64,000 nucleotides of DNA from Flavobacteriales bacterium (GTDB lineage Bacteria > Bacteroidota > Bacteroidia > Flavobacteriales > Weeksellaceae), in assembly GCA_020635515.1 (NCBI GenBank), contig JACJZS010000002.1:930001-994000 (forward strand), written 5' to 3'. Shown here in pieces: positions 36,509-45,552 of this stretch; position 1 is the stretch's first letter; each line of letters opens with the position of its first letter. The translations under genes and the position numbers were made by a program. The notes beneath the pieces are model-generated. The model did not search any database, was not told where the DNA came from, and saw nothing but the letters and a program-made list of their open reading frames with translations.

Positions 36509-37699
36509 CTACAGAAGATTAGAAATTATTGTTTTCATTTTATTCCCTCGTTCTTTAGAATCTTGTTCTGTCCAACTTAGTGAAATTCCAAAAGTAATTA
36601 CTCTAGACATCACAGCATCGGAAACAGAAAAATCTTGCTCTGAATAGTTTGGTAATAAATCCTTATGTTCTTTGTAAAGTGGTGCCATTGTCATCATATC
36701 TTTCAAGTGATTCCATTTTCTAATATAATGCCAATTATTATCGTACCAGTAGAATCCTCCTACGCCTTCTTTTTTAAGTTCTTCTGATGCTCTTCTTGCT
36801 ATTTCTTCCGATGGAAAGATAAGTGAAATTGTAGAGCAACTGTCTCCATTCTCATCGGGAATTTCTCTAAATTGAATATTTTTTATCTGCTCTAATTCTG
36901 CTTTAATTGCTTTATGATTTCTTCTTTGTAAAGCTATAATTTCGTCCAATTTATTCCACTGAGCAACTCCTACCGCTGCCTGAAGCTCAGAAATTCGATA
37001 ATTAAGACCCAAAAACGGATGAGTTTCTGCTCCTCTATCATTTCCTATATGATCGTGACCGTGATCTGAATATTCATCAGACTTTTTAAACCATTCTTGA
37101 TTATCCGTTAAAACAACTCCACCTTCTCCACAAGTAACTGCCTTCACAAAATCAAATGAAAAACAACCTGCATCTCCTATCGTCCCTAAATATTTCCCGT
37201 TATAAGTTCCTCCTATTGCCTGACAAGCATCTTCTAAAATGTATAAATTATGCTTTTTTGCAATTTCTAAAAGCAAATCTAAATCTGCCATCGCACCACA
37301 CATATGCACAGGAACAATTGCTTTTGTTCTTGGCGTAATTGCTTTCTCTACGGCATTGGGATTTAATGTCATTGTTTTGTCTATATCTACTAATATGGGA
37401 ATCGCTCCTACAGCAAGTACTGCTTCAAAACTAGCAACAAAAGTAAATGCAGGCAAAATTACCTCATCTCCTGCACCTATTCCCATAGCATTCATTATAG
37501 TGATTAATGCTGTAGTTCCACTACTGGTAAGCTGAGCATATTTTACACCTACTTTTGATTGTATATTTTGTTCAAGTTCTTTTGCTTTCCAAATGCCTTT
37601 TCTTTGAGCATCAAAATTATACCTCATCAGTATACCTGTATCTAACACTTCATTTACTTGGTCTCTTTCTTCCTTTCCAAACAATTCAAATCCTGGCAT
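36509..37699 (-). CDS. DegT/DnrJ/EryC1-type sugar aminotransferase, KdnA-like
   Basis: 396 aa PLP aminotransferase. Lys186 (SFDFVKAVTCGEGG) should bind PLP and Asp157 (LEDACQA) its pyridine nitrogen. The start MPGFELFG and the motifs SDHGHDHIGNDRGAE, LGLNYRISE and YWYDNNWHY closely recall Shewanella KdnA, which aminates a 3-deoxyoctulosonate to 8-amino-Kdo. The oxidase partner kdnB is not in the window, so the substrate is inferred. A related nucleotide-sugar substrate is the alternative. Transcribed with xrtF (6 bp gap) from a -7 element at 37727-37734. Confidence 0.8.
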   Translation of the reverse strand: MPGFELFGKEERDQVNEVLDTGILMRYNFDAQRKGIWKAKELEQNIQSKVGVKYAQLTSSGTTALITIMNAMGIGAGDEVILPAFTFVASFEAVLAVGAIPILVDIDKTMTLNPNAVEKAITPRTKAIVPVHMCGAMADLDLLLEIAKKHNLYILEDACQAIGGTYNGKYLGTIGDAGCFSFDFVKAVTCGEGGVVLTDNQEWFKKSDEYSDHGHDHIGNDRGAETHPFLGLNYRISELQAAVGVAQWNKLDEIIALQRRNHKAIKAELEQIKNIQFREIPDENGDSCSTISLIFPSEEIARRASEELKKEGVGGFYWYDNNWHYIRKWNHLKDMMTMAPLYKEHKDLLPNYSEQDFSVSDAVMSRVITFGISLSWTEQDSKERGNKMKTIISNLL

Positions 37700-37726
37700 A
37701 AAAAAAATTTAATGATTAGTATTTCA

Positions 37727-37734
37727 CAAAATTA
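37727..37734 (-). promoter_or_regulatory. -7 element for the aminotransferase-xrtF operon
   Basis: The minus strand reads TAATTTTG, matching TAnnTTTG, 27 bp upstream of the ATG at 37699. Confidence 0.45.
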
Positions 37735-37751
37735 GAATAAATATCAAAATA

Positions 37752-37777
37752 AAAAAGAACTAAAAAAAGTTCTTTTT
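37752..37777 (-). terminator. terminator of the thioredoxin-like gene
   Basis: A 9-bp stem (AAAAAGAAC / GTTCTTTTT) around an 8-nt A-rich loop. It lies 30 bp after the stop of the thioredoxin-like gene on the minus strand; being A/T-rich at the base it supplies its own T tract. Confidence 0.55.
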
Positions 37778-37807
37778 ATATGTATTAAAAAAATCTATGC
37801 ATTAATT

Positions 37808-38284
37808 CTATTCTGCGTCTTTTGCCTCAAAATACGATTTTAATCCTTCTAACAACATATCAGCTTCATAATAACCTCTAAAAATATACTGTATGGTCAT
37901 ATCTGAATTTAAAATTACCAAAGAAGGATAATTCATTTGCCCTCCCAATATGTAATATGCTATCTCGTTTATCCCAGATCTTCCTGCAGGAATATAATTA
38001 AATTGATTTCCTTTGAATGAAATTACACGTTTGGTTTCTGCATCTAGTTTTGCAGGAATATAATTTGTATTTATGAATTCAGCTACTTCTGCATTAGCAA
38101 ATGTTTTTTTATCCATGACTTTACAGTATCCACACCATTCTGTGTATACATCTACTAGAATCTGCTTTTCTGGATTTTGTTTTTGCAACTCATCTGCTTC
38201 TTCCATGGTTTTCCATTCCACCTCTTGGGCAAATAAAAAAGAAGATAAAAGTAACGCTACTATATAAATTGGAAAATGTTTCAT
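37808..38284 (-). CDS. exported thioredoxin-fold protein
   Basis: 158 aa. Signal peptide 1-20 (ending LFAQ), then a thioredoxin-like domain with redox motif CGYC at 51-54 (preceded by EW) and cis-proline Pro120 (MNYPSL). It resembles the periplasmic DUF255/thioredoxin_7-type proteins that reduce or shuffle disulfides. It has its own near-consensus promoter and a downstream terminator, so it is probably monocistronic. The partner protein is unknown. Confidence 0.85.
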   Translation of the reverse strand: MKHFPIYIVALLLSSFLFAQEVEWKTMEEADELQKQNPEKQILVDVYTEWCGYCKVMDKKTFANAEVAEFINTNYIPAKLDAETKRVISFKGNQFNYIPAGRSGINEIAYYILGGQMNYPSLVILNSDMTIQYIFRGYYEADMLLEGLKSYFEAKDAE

Positions 38285-38330
38285 AAAGGTAAATTATACA
38301 GCTAAATAATCAATTATTATGCCAGTTTCA

Positions 38331-38361
38331 CAAAACTAATAATACTTAAGGAAAGACCAAA
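38331..38361 (-). promoter_or_regulatory. sigma-ABfr-type promoter of the thioredoxin-like gene
   Basis: On the minus strand TTTG (38361-38358) is followed after 19 bp by TAGTTTTG (38338-38331), a complete match to the consensus. It lies within the 3' end of the upstream HExxH gene. Confidence 0.65.
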
Positions 38362-38659
38362 ATTTTCTATCTTTTAAATACTTTAGATTATTCTGATTTT
38401 TATACGCTTCTTTTTCAAAACTAATGTTCATGTATGCTAAGTGCAAGTTTTTTAATCGTATATAATTAAAAATAAACTCAAAAACATACAGAATAAAGAA
38501 AAATATCCATAAAAGTTCAATTTGTTGACGCAAATGTATTCTTTCATGATTTACAATTATTGCATCATTCTTTAACTCTTTTTCCCTGAAAAACACAAAC
38601 GGATATATTGCTAATCCTCTAAAATCTTTAAAAAATAGTTTCGTAATTATAAATATCAT
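38336..38659 (-). CDS. small membrane protein with HExxH motif, putative minimal metallopeptidase
   Basis: 107 aa. It has HERIH at 38-42, preceded by a hydrophobic stretch (about 14-24) and followed by membrane helices (about 49-66). FEKEA at 81-85 could supply the third zinc ligand (Glu82 or Glu84), a layout like the M56/BlaR1 membrane peptidases reduced to the core. I recall similar short proteins in other flavobacteria but know no assigned function. Activity is inferred from the motif only. Its 3' end contains the promoter of the thioredoxin-like gene. Confidence 0.7.
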   Translation of the reverse strand: MIFIITKLFFKDFRGLAIYPFVFFREKELKNDAIIVNHERIHLRQQIELLWIFFFILYVFEFIFNYIRLKNLHLAYMNISFEKEAYKNQNNLKYLKDRKFWSFLKYY

Positions 38660-38702
38660 TTTTAACTAACAAATGAGCTCTAAATATAACAAATAATTTA
38701 TA

Positions 38703-38710
38703 TAACTTTG
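38703..38710 (+). promoter_or_regulatory. -7 element for trpCF
   Basis: TAACTTTG matches TAnnTTTG and ends 20 bp before the trpCF ATG at 38731. Confidence 0.5.
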
Positions 38711-38730
38711 AACTTTGATTTGACTGCTTT

Positions 38731-40074
38731 ATGAAAGATATTTTACAAAAAATAGTACTCCAAAAACAACAAGAACTAAAATCAATTTCTTATGATTCTA
38801 GCAAAGTGCATAAAAATACAAAAGACGTATATAAAATAATCAAAGAAAAATCTCCTTTTTACATTTCTGAATTTAAAAGAAAATCTCCTTCTGAAGGAAA
38901 TATTGGATTAGAAATAAACTTAGAAGAACAAATAAAAAACTATATAAAAGCAGGAACTTCTGCAATTTCTGTTTTAACGGACACACACTTTTTTGGAGGA
39001 ACACTAAGTGATTTACAAAAAACTGTAGAATTAGTAAAAGATACCAATGTACTCGTGCTTCAAAAAGATTTCATTATAGACGAAAAACAAATCTACCAAG
39101 CAAGACAATATGGAGCAGACTTAATTTTACTTATTGCTAGAATTCTTGAACCAACAAAGCTTATTGAACTAAAAAAATGTGCAGAAAATCTAGGAATGGG
39201 AGTTTTATTGGAACTTCATGAAGCAGAAGAATATGAAAAATTAAGCAATGAAAAATTTGAACTCATAGGAATCAATAATCGAGATTTAGACACTTTCCAA
39301 ATCTCCTTAAACCGATTTAATGTCATTGCAAATGAGTTACCTAAAGACGTTAAATTTGTTTCGGAATCAGGAATTCAATCTCCGTTAGATATTGCTATTT
39401 CTAAAAAGAAAGCAAATGCTTTTTTAGTAGGAACTTCGCTGATGAGAAACCTTAAAAAGGAACAAACTCTGTATGAATTTTATCAATACAATAAAAGCTA
39501 TTTTTTCAAAGCTTGCGGACTTCGTTCTTTTGATAATCTAGATAAGATAAAATCTGACTTAATTGGTGTAAATTTCTCTCCTATTTCAAAAAGAAAAATA
39601 AATGAAAGTGAATTAGATAACTTTAAACATTCTAAAAAGCTGGTTGCCGTTTTTAAGGATAATAGTTATGAAGAAATACAAGAAATCGTAGAGAAATATA
39701 AATTCCCTTACATTCAGATTTACGCTAATGAACTTAGTTTGGAAGAACTAAAATCATTAAAAACAAAAAAAATAGTTGCTTTTAATCCAAACATTGACTC
39801 CGAATACCAAGAGGCAATAGCAGTAGCAAAATACGTTGATTTATTCATTCTAGACGGAAGTACTCCTGGTTCGGGAAAAACAATTTCCTTAGAAAAAGCA
39901 AAAGAGTTTTCGTATCCATTTTTGCTTGCAGGAGGAATGAACATCAACAATCTTGACAGAATTATTTCTCTTGAAAATTGCATTGGCGTAGACTGTGCCT
40001 CTGGAGTAGAAGTAAATAATACTTTTGATATAGATTTAGTAAATCAAATAATGAATAAACTAGAAAAAATATAA
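38731..40074 (+). CDS. trpCF: bifunctional indole-3-glycerol phosphate synthase / phosphoribosylanthranilate isomerase
   Basis: 447 aa fusion. TrpC half (1 to about 250): Glu47 and Lys49 (SEFKRKSPS), Lys112 (LQKDF), Glu161 (LLELH), Asn182-Arg184 (INNRDL), Glu212-Ser213 (VSESG). TrpF half (about 255-447): Cys262 (KACGLRS) and Asp375 (FILDGS) are the expected base and acid, with GSGKTISL and LAGGMNINN as phosphate loops. The QLHG strand motif of TrpF is replaced by QIYANE, so this half is diverged. No other trp gene is in the window, and separate trpC and trpF are usual in Flavobacteriia. Confidence 0.88.
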   Translation: MKDILQKIVLQKQQELKSISYDSSKVHKNTKDVYKIIKEKSPFYISEFKRKSPSEGNIGLEINLEEQIKNYIKAGTSAISVLTDTHFFGGTLSDLQKTVELVKDTNVLVLQKDFIIDEKQIYQARQYGADLILLIARILEPTKLIELKKCAENLGMGVLLELHEAEEYEKLSNEKFELIGINNRDLDTFQISLNRFNVIANELPKDVKFVSESGIQSPLDIAISKKKANAFLVGTSLMRNLKKEQTLYEFYQYNKSYFFKACGLRSFDNLDKIKSDLIGVNFSPISKRKINESELDNFKHSKKLVAVFKDNSYEEIQEIVEKYKFPYIQIYANELSLEELKSLKTKKIVAFNPNIDSEYQEAIAVAKYVDLFILDGSTPGSGKTISLEKAKEFSYPFLLAGGMNINNLDRIISLENCIGVDCASGVEVNNTFDIDLVNQIMNKLEKI

Positions 40075-40094
40075 TTCTCTAATTCTTCTAAAAA

Positions 40095-40784
40095 TCACTC
40101 AAATAATTCCTCCAAAATTGTAAGTGATGTAGGCACTTTAAAGTTATGAACATGAACCGAATAATAATCTAAAAGCAACTGTAGTATTATTTTTCTTTCT
40201 TGTTTTGTTAGAATAGTATTATCATCAAACATCTTTTTCCAAAGAAGAGAATCTTCTTTATTTAAGGTATTATTTTGAAATTCATTGGTAAAGACTCCAT
40301 GATACACATCGAAATAATAAGAATTTTCTATGTAATCTATGTTGGGATAAAATCCAAGTACCTGCGTAAAATCAAGCATAAAACGCCAAACATAATTTCT
40401 ATAATTAGATGACAATTCATTTAATTCTGAAATTTTAACTCTAATAAAATCGTATATAATAACATCATAATTGACATCTTGTATACATTGAATTATAATT
40501 TGAGAAAGAAATAATTTTATAGAATATTGATACACATTTTGATAGATATACACTTGATCTCTATTCTCTATTGACCTTACAAACTGAAGATTGCTTTGTT
40601 TTTTTACGTATGTAACTTCCACCTCTGATAGAGGTAGAATTAAATTAACTTTCTTTTTCTTGTTTCTACCATTTTTGTAAAAGAAACCAATAACACCAGC
40701 ATCAAAAGAAAGACAATTGAATATTAAGTCAGACTCTCCATATTTGGTAATATTCAAGATAATTCCTTCTGTAGAATTAGTCAT
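40095..40784 (-). CDS. recO: DNA repair protein RecO
   Basis: 229 aa. N-terminal OB-fold start (TEGIILNITKYGESDLIFNCLS) and a helical C-terminal domain without the zinc-binding cysteines seen in some RecO proteins. RecO works with RecR and RecF to load RecA on SSB-coated DNA in gap repair. Length is typical. Its ATG overlaps the stop of porZ by 4 nt (ATGA), so the two are co-translated. Convergent with trpCF (20 bp between). Confidence 0.9.
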   Translation of the reverse strand: MTNSTEGIILNITKYGESDLIFNCLSFDAGVIGFFYKNGRNKKKKVNLILPLSEVEVTYVKKQSNLQFVRSIENRDQVYIYQNVYQYSIKLFLSQIIIQCIQDVNYDVIIYDFIRVKISELNELSSNYRNYVWRFMLDFTQVLGFYPNIDYIENSYYFDVYHGVFTNEFQNNTLNKEDSLLWKKMFDDNTILTKQERKIILQLLLDYYSVHVHNFKVPTSLTILEELFE

Positions 40785-43072
40785 CTAACTATCGCTATTT
40801 TTTTTGAACTTGTTTTAGTTCCATCAAAGTTTGTCATAAAAATAATATAAATCCCAGAAGCAACCTTCTTTCCTTGTAAATTCTGCTGATTCCATTCTAC
40901 AACGCCTCCTTCTGAACGTGCCTCATAAACTAAATCCCCAACAATGTTTGTAATTTTAATTGTTGCATTGTCCATTAAATTTCTAATAATAACATTTCCC
41001 GAATAATTAGGACGAACAGGATTCGGGTAAACAAGAACATTACTAAAATCATCAGCTTCTATTGAAACATCACTTTTGTATGACACCGTTCCTTTAGTAG
41101 TTGCAAAATAAACAATTCCTTTATCGTGATTTATAGCAATATCTCTAATGGTGTTTGTTGGTAAAGGAGAGTTAGTAATTGTAAAATTTTTATATACTTC
41201 ACTTCCATCGGGAGAAACATAAAAAACACCCGAATTCTCTGTAGCAATCCACTTTCTATTGGCTTTGTCTGTTGCTATATCATTAACTTGTATTTCTCTT
41301 AACAATTCTTCTCCTACTCCATTTTCTTCAATAACTACTCGTTTAGTCGCAAAACTTTCTTGAGTTACAGCATCTCTAGGATTTTGCAAAACACGAAGAC
41401 CATCTACCAACCCAATCCACAAATCTCCCGAATTATCCAATTCTACACAAACAGCATTATTTGATGGTAAATTCCCTTGATTTTCATCAGTTGATATTAA
41501 ATACAGTTTATCATCAGACTGATTTAAAGGAGTTTTGTTATAATCAAGAACTATAACACCATCGTCTCGAGGACCTGCTACATATAAGAAACCTTTATTA
41601 TCTATTATTGGTTTAGAAATAGCTGTTCTTGGGGAAGGAGAAATATTTTTTGAATTTAAATCAATTTTAGAAAAACTTCCAGTAGCATTTAATGCTATTA
41701 TTGCATGTCCGTATGCTCCGCCACCTAAGTAATTATCTCTTTCAGACACAAATAAATTTCCAGAATCATCGAATATACCACTAACCAAGTGATTAGGTTC
41801 AGAAATAACGGAATTTAAATGATTAAAAACTTCTATTGACGCTTGATTTTCTACTTTGATGATTCCTTCTCTCCCATAATCATAACATATCACGTACACC
41901 TCATCTAAATTATTCGGATTTGGAATCACATCCATGATATTATTGGCTCCATTCAAAAAAGAACTTGAAATATGATTCCATTTCAAACCATCGTAATAAT
42001 AATATCCATAGTCTGTATTATCATCTACGGTAAAAGAAGAAACTCCTCCTGAAGAAATCCAAATCTTATCGTCTATAGTATTTACAGTAAAAGACTTGTT
42101 TTTATAAGGTCCATCAGGTGCATATTGGTTATTGTTTTCATCAATCAAACCATACAAACTGGTTCCCGCATAAATGGTGTTACTGATATAAACACCAGTA
42201 TTCAATTCATTTCCAAACGTATTTGTATGTACTAAATTTAGATTTTCATCATAAACAGTCACCGAATTTAAACTTACCACAGATAAAAAACCATTTTCTG
42301 AAACTAAATCTTTTAAATTACTTTGTGTACCAAAAACTTGCCAGCTTGATGCAACATCAGATTTTATCCATATTGTATTTCCAGAAGATGCAAGTAGCTG
42401 ACCATTAAACTCACATATATTATCAAATGACACTCCAGAAAAATCATGACTCCATTCAGAAAAATTAGGAAGCATAAAGTCAATATTCTTGGAATAAATT
42501 CCTTCACTTGTTATGGCGTATATTTCATCTCCGTAAATAATGGATTCTTTGACTTTTATGTATGAACCTAATTGTCTAAAGTATATGGTTTCACTTACTT
42601 CTTTACGAGGAATATTAAAATACAAAACTCCAAAATCCATAGACAGCACCGCGTAATCTCCACTGTTTGAAATATGTTTTATACTTTTATTTCCTTGAAA
42701 ATCATTATCTATAATCAAATCAACATTCAAAGAAATTCCATCTGGTGTGAATACATCAAACATACCTCCTTCATAACCAATTAAAAATGTCTGATAATCA
42801 TCATTATAACTAAATCCTGTAACAACAACTCCACTTAATCCATTAACTTTTGAAATCTTAGAAATTTCATTATTATTAATATTATAAGAAAACAATCCTC
42901 CTTCTGTTGCAGAGTACAATTCATCTCCTATAATTTCTATTTTACTTATATCGAAGTACGAAAAATAATCTTCCCATCTTGTATTTTGTGCAAAAGAGAA
43001 ATTTTCAAACAATACTAAAGCAATAAATATCAATACTTTAAACCTAATAAAACAATCTAATTTTAACATCAT
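40781..43072 (-). CDS. porZ: PorZ-like T9SS protein with two beta-propellers
   Basis: 763 aa. Signal peptide (about 10-29, ending SFAQ), then two seven-bladed propeller-like regions (repeats such as IYAITSEGIYSKN, GDLWIGLVDGLRVL) and a C-terminal sorting-type domain (SNVLVYPNPVRPNYSGNV ... SGIYIIFM). Length and layout fit PorZ of the T9SS attachment complex, which hands anionic LPS to the sortase PorU. A generic two-component-regulator propeller protein is the alternative. The start WEDYFSYFDISKIEI fits PorZ. ATG at 43069 is an alternative. Confidence 0.8.
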   Translation of the reverse strand: MMLKLDCFIRFKVLIFIALVLFENFSFAQNTRWEDYFSYFDISKIEIIGDELYSATEGGLFSYNINNNEISKISKVNGLSGVVVTGFSYNDDYQTFLIGYEGGMFDVFTPDGISLNVDLIIDNDFQGNKSIKHISNSGDYAVLSMDFGVLYFNIPRKEVSETIYFRQLGSYIKVKESIIYGDEIYAITSEGIYSKNIDFMLPNFSEWSHDFSGVSFDNICEFNGQLLASSGNTIWIKSDVASSWQVFGTQSNLKDLVSENGFLSVVSLNSVTVYDENLNLVHTNTFGNELNTGVYISNTIYAGTSLYGLIDENNNQYAPDGPYKNKSFTVNTIDDKIWISSGGVSSFTVDDNTDYGYYYYDGLKWNHISSSFLNGANNIMDVIPNPNNLDEVYVICYDYGREGIIKVENQASIEVFNHLNSVISEPNHLVSGIFDDSGNLFVSERDNYLGGGAYGHAIIALNATGSFSKIDLNSKNISPSPRTAISKPIIDNKGFLYVAGPRDDGVIVLDYNKTPLNQSDDKLYLISTDENQGNLPSNNAVCVELDNSGDLWIGLVDGLRVLQNPRDAVTQESFATKRVVIEENGVGEELLREIQVNDIATDKANRKWIATENSGVFYVSPDGSEVYKNFTITNSPLPTNTIRDIAINHDKGIVYFATTKGTVSYKSDVSIEADDFSNVLVYPNPVRPNYSGNVIIRNLMDNATIKITNIVGDLVYEARSEGGVVEWNQQNLQGKKVASGIYIIFMTNFDGTKTSSKKIAIVR

Positions 43073-43088
43073 AAAGTTAACAGTTACA

Positions 43089-43096
43089 CAAATGTA
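43089..43096 (-). promoter_or_regulatory. -7 element for porZ-recO
   Basis: The minus strand reads TACATTTG, matching TAnnTTTG, 16 bp upstream of the ATG at 43072. Confidence 0.45.
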
Positions 43097-43201
43097 GATA
43101 TTATTTTTCTAACCTCTTGTAATTTCAATGACTCTTAGCATAAAGTTTACTTTTATAAAACTTAAACGTAGTAGCGTAAATGTTATTTCATTTAATTTAT
43201 T

Positions 43202-43209
43202 TACTTTTG
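43202..43209 (+). promoter_or_regulatory. -7 element for folE-nadB
   Basis: TACTTTTG matches TAnnTTTG and ends 16 bp before the folE ATG at 43226. Confidence 0.5.
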
Positions 43210-43225
43210 TTTAAATCATTAAAAA

Positions 43226-43900
43226 ATGAACAACTCTTTCATTGAGAATCACGACGAAGATTCAGACCATTTTTCTAGTAAAGAATACACTCCTATTCGC
43301 GAAAATGCATTTGATAAATCTTCCGAAGAAAAAATTGAAGAAATTCAGAAGCATTTTCGCTCTATATTAGATATTCTAGGAATGGACTTAAATGATGACA
43401 GTTTATGTGATACTCCCAAACGAGTAGCAAAAATGTATGTAAATGAGATTTTTGGCGGACTTCTCCCAGAAAATAAACCAGAGATTTCTACTTTTAAGAA
43501 TGAATACCGATACAATCAAATGCTTATTGAAAAAGACATTGCTGTATATTCTACTTGTGAACATCACTTTTTGCCGATTATAGGAAAAGCACACGTAGCA
43601 TATATTTCAAATGGAAAAGTAATCGGTTTGTCTAAAATCAATCGTATTGTGAATTATTATTCCAAAAGACCACAAGTACAAGAAAGACTTACCATGCAAA
43701 TAGTCAATGCAATGAAAGAAGCTTTAGGAACAGAAGATGTTGCATGTGTAATTGATGCTAAGCACTTATGCGTAAATTCCAGAGGAATACAAGATACCAA
43801 TTGCTCAACAATTACCGCAGAATTAAGCGGAGCTTTTAAAAACCATGCCATTACTCGAAAAGAATTTCTGCATTACATAAACATTAAGTCTAATTTATAA
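43226..43900 (+). CDS. folE: GTP cyclohydrolase I
   Basis: 224 aa. It converts GTP to 7,8-dihydroneopterin triphosphate, the first step of folate synthesis. Zn2+ ligands are Cys111 and His114 in STCEHHFLP and Cys182 in KHLCVNSRGI. The SKINRIV segment is a standard signature. An acidic N-terminal extension (about 1-30) precedes the core. It is followed by nadB after 17 bp, and folK lies elsewhere in the window at 30271. Confidence 0.95.
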   Translation: MNNSFIENHDEDSDHFSSKEYTPIRENAFDKSSEEKIEEIQKHFRSILDILGMDLNDDSLCDTPKRVAKMYVNEIFGGLLPENKPEISTFKNEYRYNQMLIEKDIAVYSTCEHHFLPIIGKAHVAYISNGKVIGLSKINRIVNYYSKRPQVQERLTMQIVNAMKEALGTEDVACVIDAKHLCVNSRGIQDTNCSTITAELSGAFKNHAITRKEFLHYINIKSNL

Positions 43901-43917
43901 ACTCATTCTATAGAATC

Positions 43918-45495
43918 ATGATAGAAACCGATGTACTCGTTATAGGATCTGGAATTTCTGGTCTATCTTACGCTTTGAAAGTAGCAGAAACTCTTCCTGA
44001 AGTAAATGTAACCATAGTAACAAAAGATAATGAAAGTGAAAGCAACACAAAATATGCTCAAGGTGGATTGGCAGTTGTTACGGATTTAGAAAATGATAGT
44101 TATCAAAAACACATAGAAGATACCTTATTGGCAGGTGATGGATTGTGCGATAGAGAAGTTGTAGAAATAGTGGTAAAAGAAGGACCTGAAAGATTTAAAG
44201 AAATCATAAACTGGGGAGCTAATTTCGACAAAGATAAAAAAGGAGAATTCAACCTTGGTAGAGAAGGAGGACACACAGAAAATAGAATCGTCCATCACAA
44301 AGACATTACAGGATTTGAAATCGAAAGAGCCTTGCTAGAAACCGTAAATAATACCAAAAATATAACACTTTATACGCATCATTATGTAATCGACCTAATA
44401 ACAGAACATCATATTAGACCAAAGGAAAAGAGAAAAGAAAAAGTAACTTGTTTTGGTGCATATGTGCTCGATAAAAAGCAAAAAGTAATTAAAAGAATTC
44501 GTTCTAAAATTACTTTACTAGCAACAGGAGGAGCAGGACATGTCTATAAAAATTCTACCAATCCTTCCATAGCTACTGGAGATGGAATAGGATTAGCTTT
44601 TAGAGCAAAAGCAAAAATTGAAAATATGCAATTTTTTCAATTTCACCCGACAGCATTTTATAGTAAGTTAGACGGAAGATTATTTCTAATTTCAGAAGCT
44701 GTAAGAGGTTTTGGAGCAAAGCTAAGATTAATGGACGGCTCTAAATTCATGCATAAATACGACGAAAGAGAAGAGCTTGCTTCTAGAGATATTGTTGCTC
44801 GTGCTATAGATAATGAACTTAAAATTTCAGGAGAGGAATTTGTAGGATTGGATTGTTCTCATTTAGATAAAGAAGAATTCTTAAAACATTTCCCAAACAT
44901 ATACGAACACTGCATTGAACAAGGTATTGATCCTTTCAAACAATACATTCCTGTAGTTCCTGCTGCTCACTATATGTGTGGAGGAATCAAAACGGGAATA
45001 GACGGAATGAGTTCTGTTTCTAATCTTTTTGCCGTAGGAGAATGTACTTGCACAGGACTGCATGGTGCGAATCGTCTTGCTTCTAATTCTCTACTCGAAG
45101 CGTTGGTGTTTGGTCATCGTTCAGCGATAAAAACAGTAGCACTATTAAAGGAAAATAAGTTTGATACCACTAATTTTGAGAAAATACCAAATTGGAACCA
45201 AGATGGAATGACCGTAAATGAAGAAATGGTAATGATTTCTTATCTTAGAAAGGAATTACAGATTTTAATGAGCGACTTGGTAGGTATTGTTCGTTCTAAT
45301 AGGAGATTACAACTTGCTGCAACAAAGGAAAATGAAATTTATCTTTCCGTGAAAGAACTGTATGATTTATCTATACTTTCCCCTCAACTTTCTGAATTAA
45401 GAAATCTAGTTGCAGTAGCACATTTAATTATACATCAATCAATTAGTCAAAAAGAAAATAGAGGAGCATATTACAACAAAGACTTAGAAAATTAA
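43918..45495 (+). CDS. nadB: L-aspartate oxidase
   Basis: 525 aa FAD enzyme, first step of de novo NAD synthesis (aspartate to iminoaspartate). FAD-binding GSGISGLSYAL (residues 9-19), the second flavin motif LATGGAGHVYKNSTNP, and the substrate region ENMQFFQFHPTAFY and GANRLASNSLLEALVFGHR are clear. The ALASRD-like SRDIVARAID motif fits NadB rather than the fumarate reductase/succinate dehydrogenase subunit. nadA and nadC are not in the window. Same operon as folE (17 bp). Confidence 0.95.
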   Translation: MIETDVLVIGSGISGLSYALKVAETLPEVNVTIVTKDNESESNTKYAQGGLAVVTDLENDSYQKHIEDTLLAGDGLCDREVVEIVVKEGPERFKEIINWGANFDKDKKGEFNLGREGGHTENRIVHHKDITGFEIERALLETVNNTKNITLYTHHYVIDLITEHHIRPKEKRKEKVTCFGAYVLDKKQKVIKRIRSKITLLATGGAGHVYKNSTNPSIATGDGIGLAFRAKAKIENMQFFQFHPTAFYSKLDGRLFLISEAVRGFGAKLRLMDGSKFMHKYDEREELASRDIVARAIDNELKISGEEFVGLDCSHLDKEEFLKHFPNIYEHCIEQGIDPFKQYIPVVPAAHYMCGGIKTGIDGMSSVSNLFAVGECTCTGLHGANRLASNSLLEALVFGHRSAIKTVALLKENKFDTTNFEKIPNWNQDGMTVNEEMVMISYLRKELQILMSDLVGIVRSNRRLQLAATKENEIYLSVKELYDLSILSPQLSELRNLVAVAHLIIHQSISQKENRGAYYNKDLEN

Positions 45496-45519
45496 TTCTC
45501 TCTTTTTTAAACAAAATAG

Positions 45520-45527
45520 TACATTTG
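45520..45527 (+). promoter_or_regulatory. -7 element for DUF5606-mazG
   Basis: TACATTTG matches TAnnTTTG and ends 25 bp before the ATG at 45553. Confidence 0.5.
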
Positions 45528-45552
45528 CATTCCCAAACGAAACAATAAAAAA

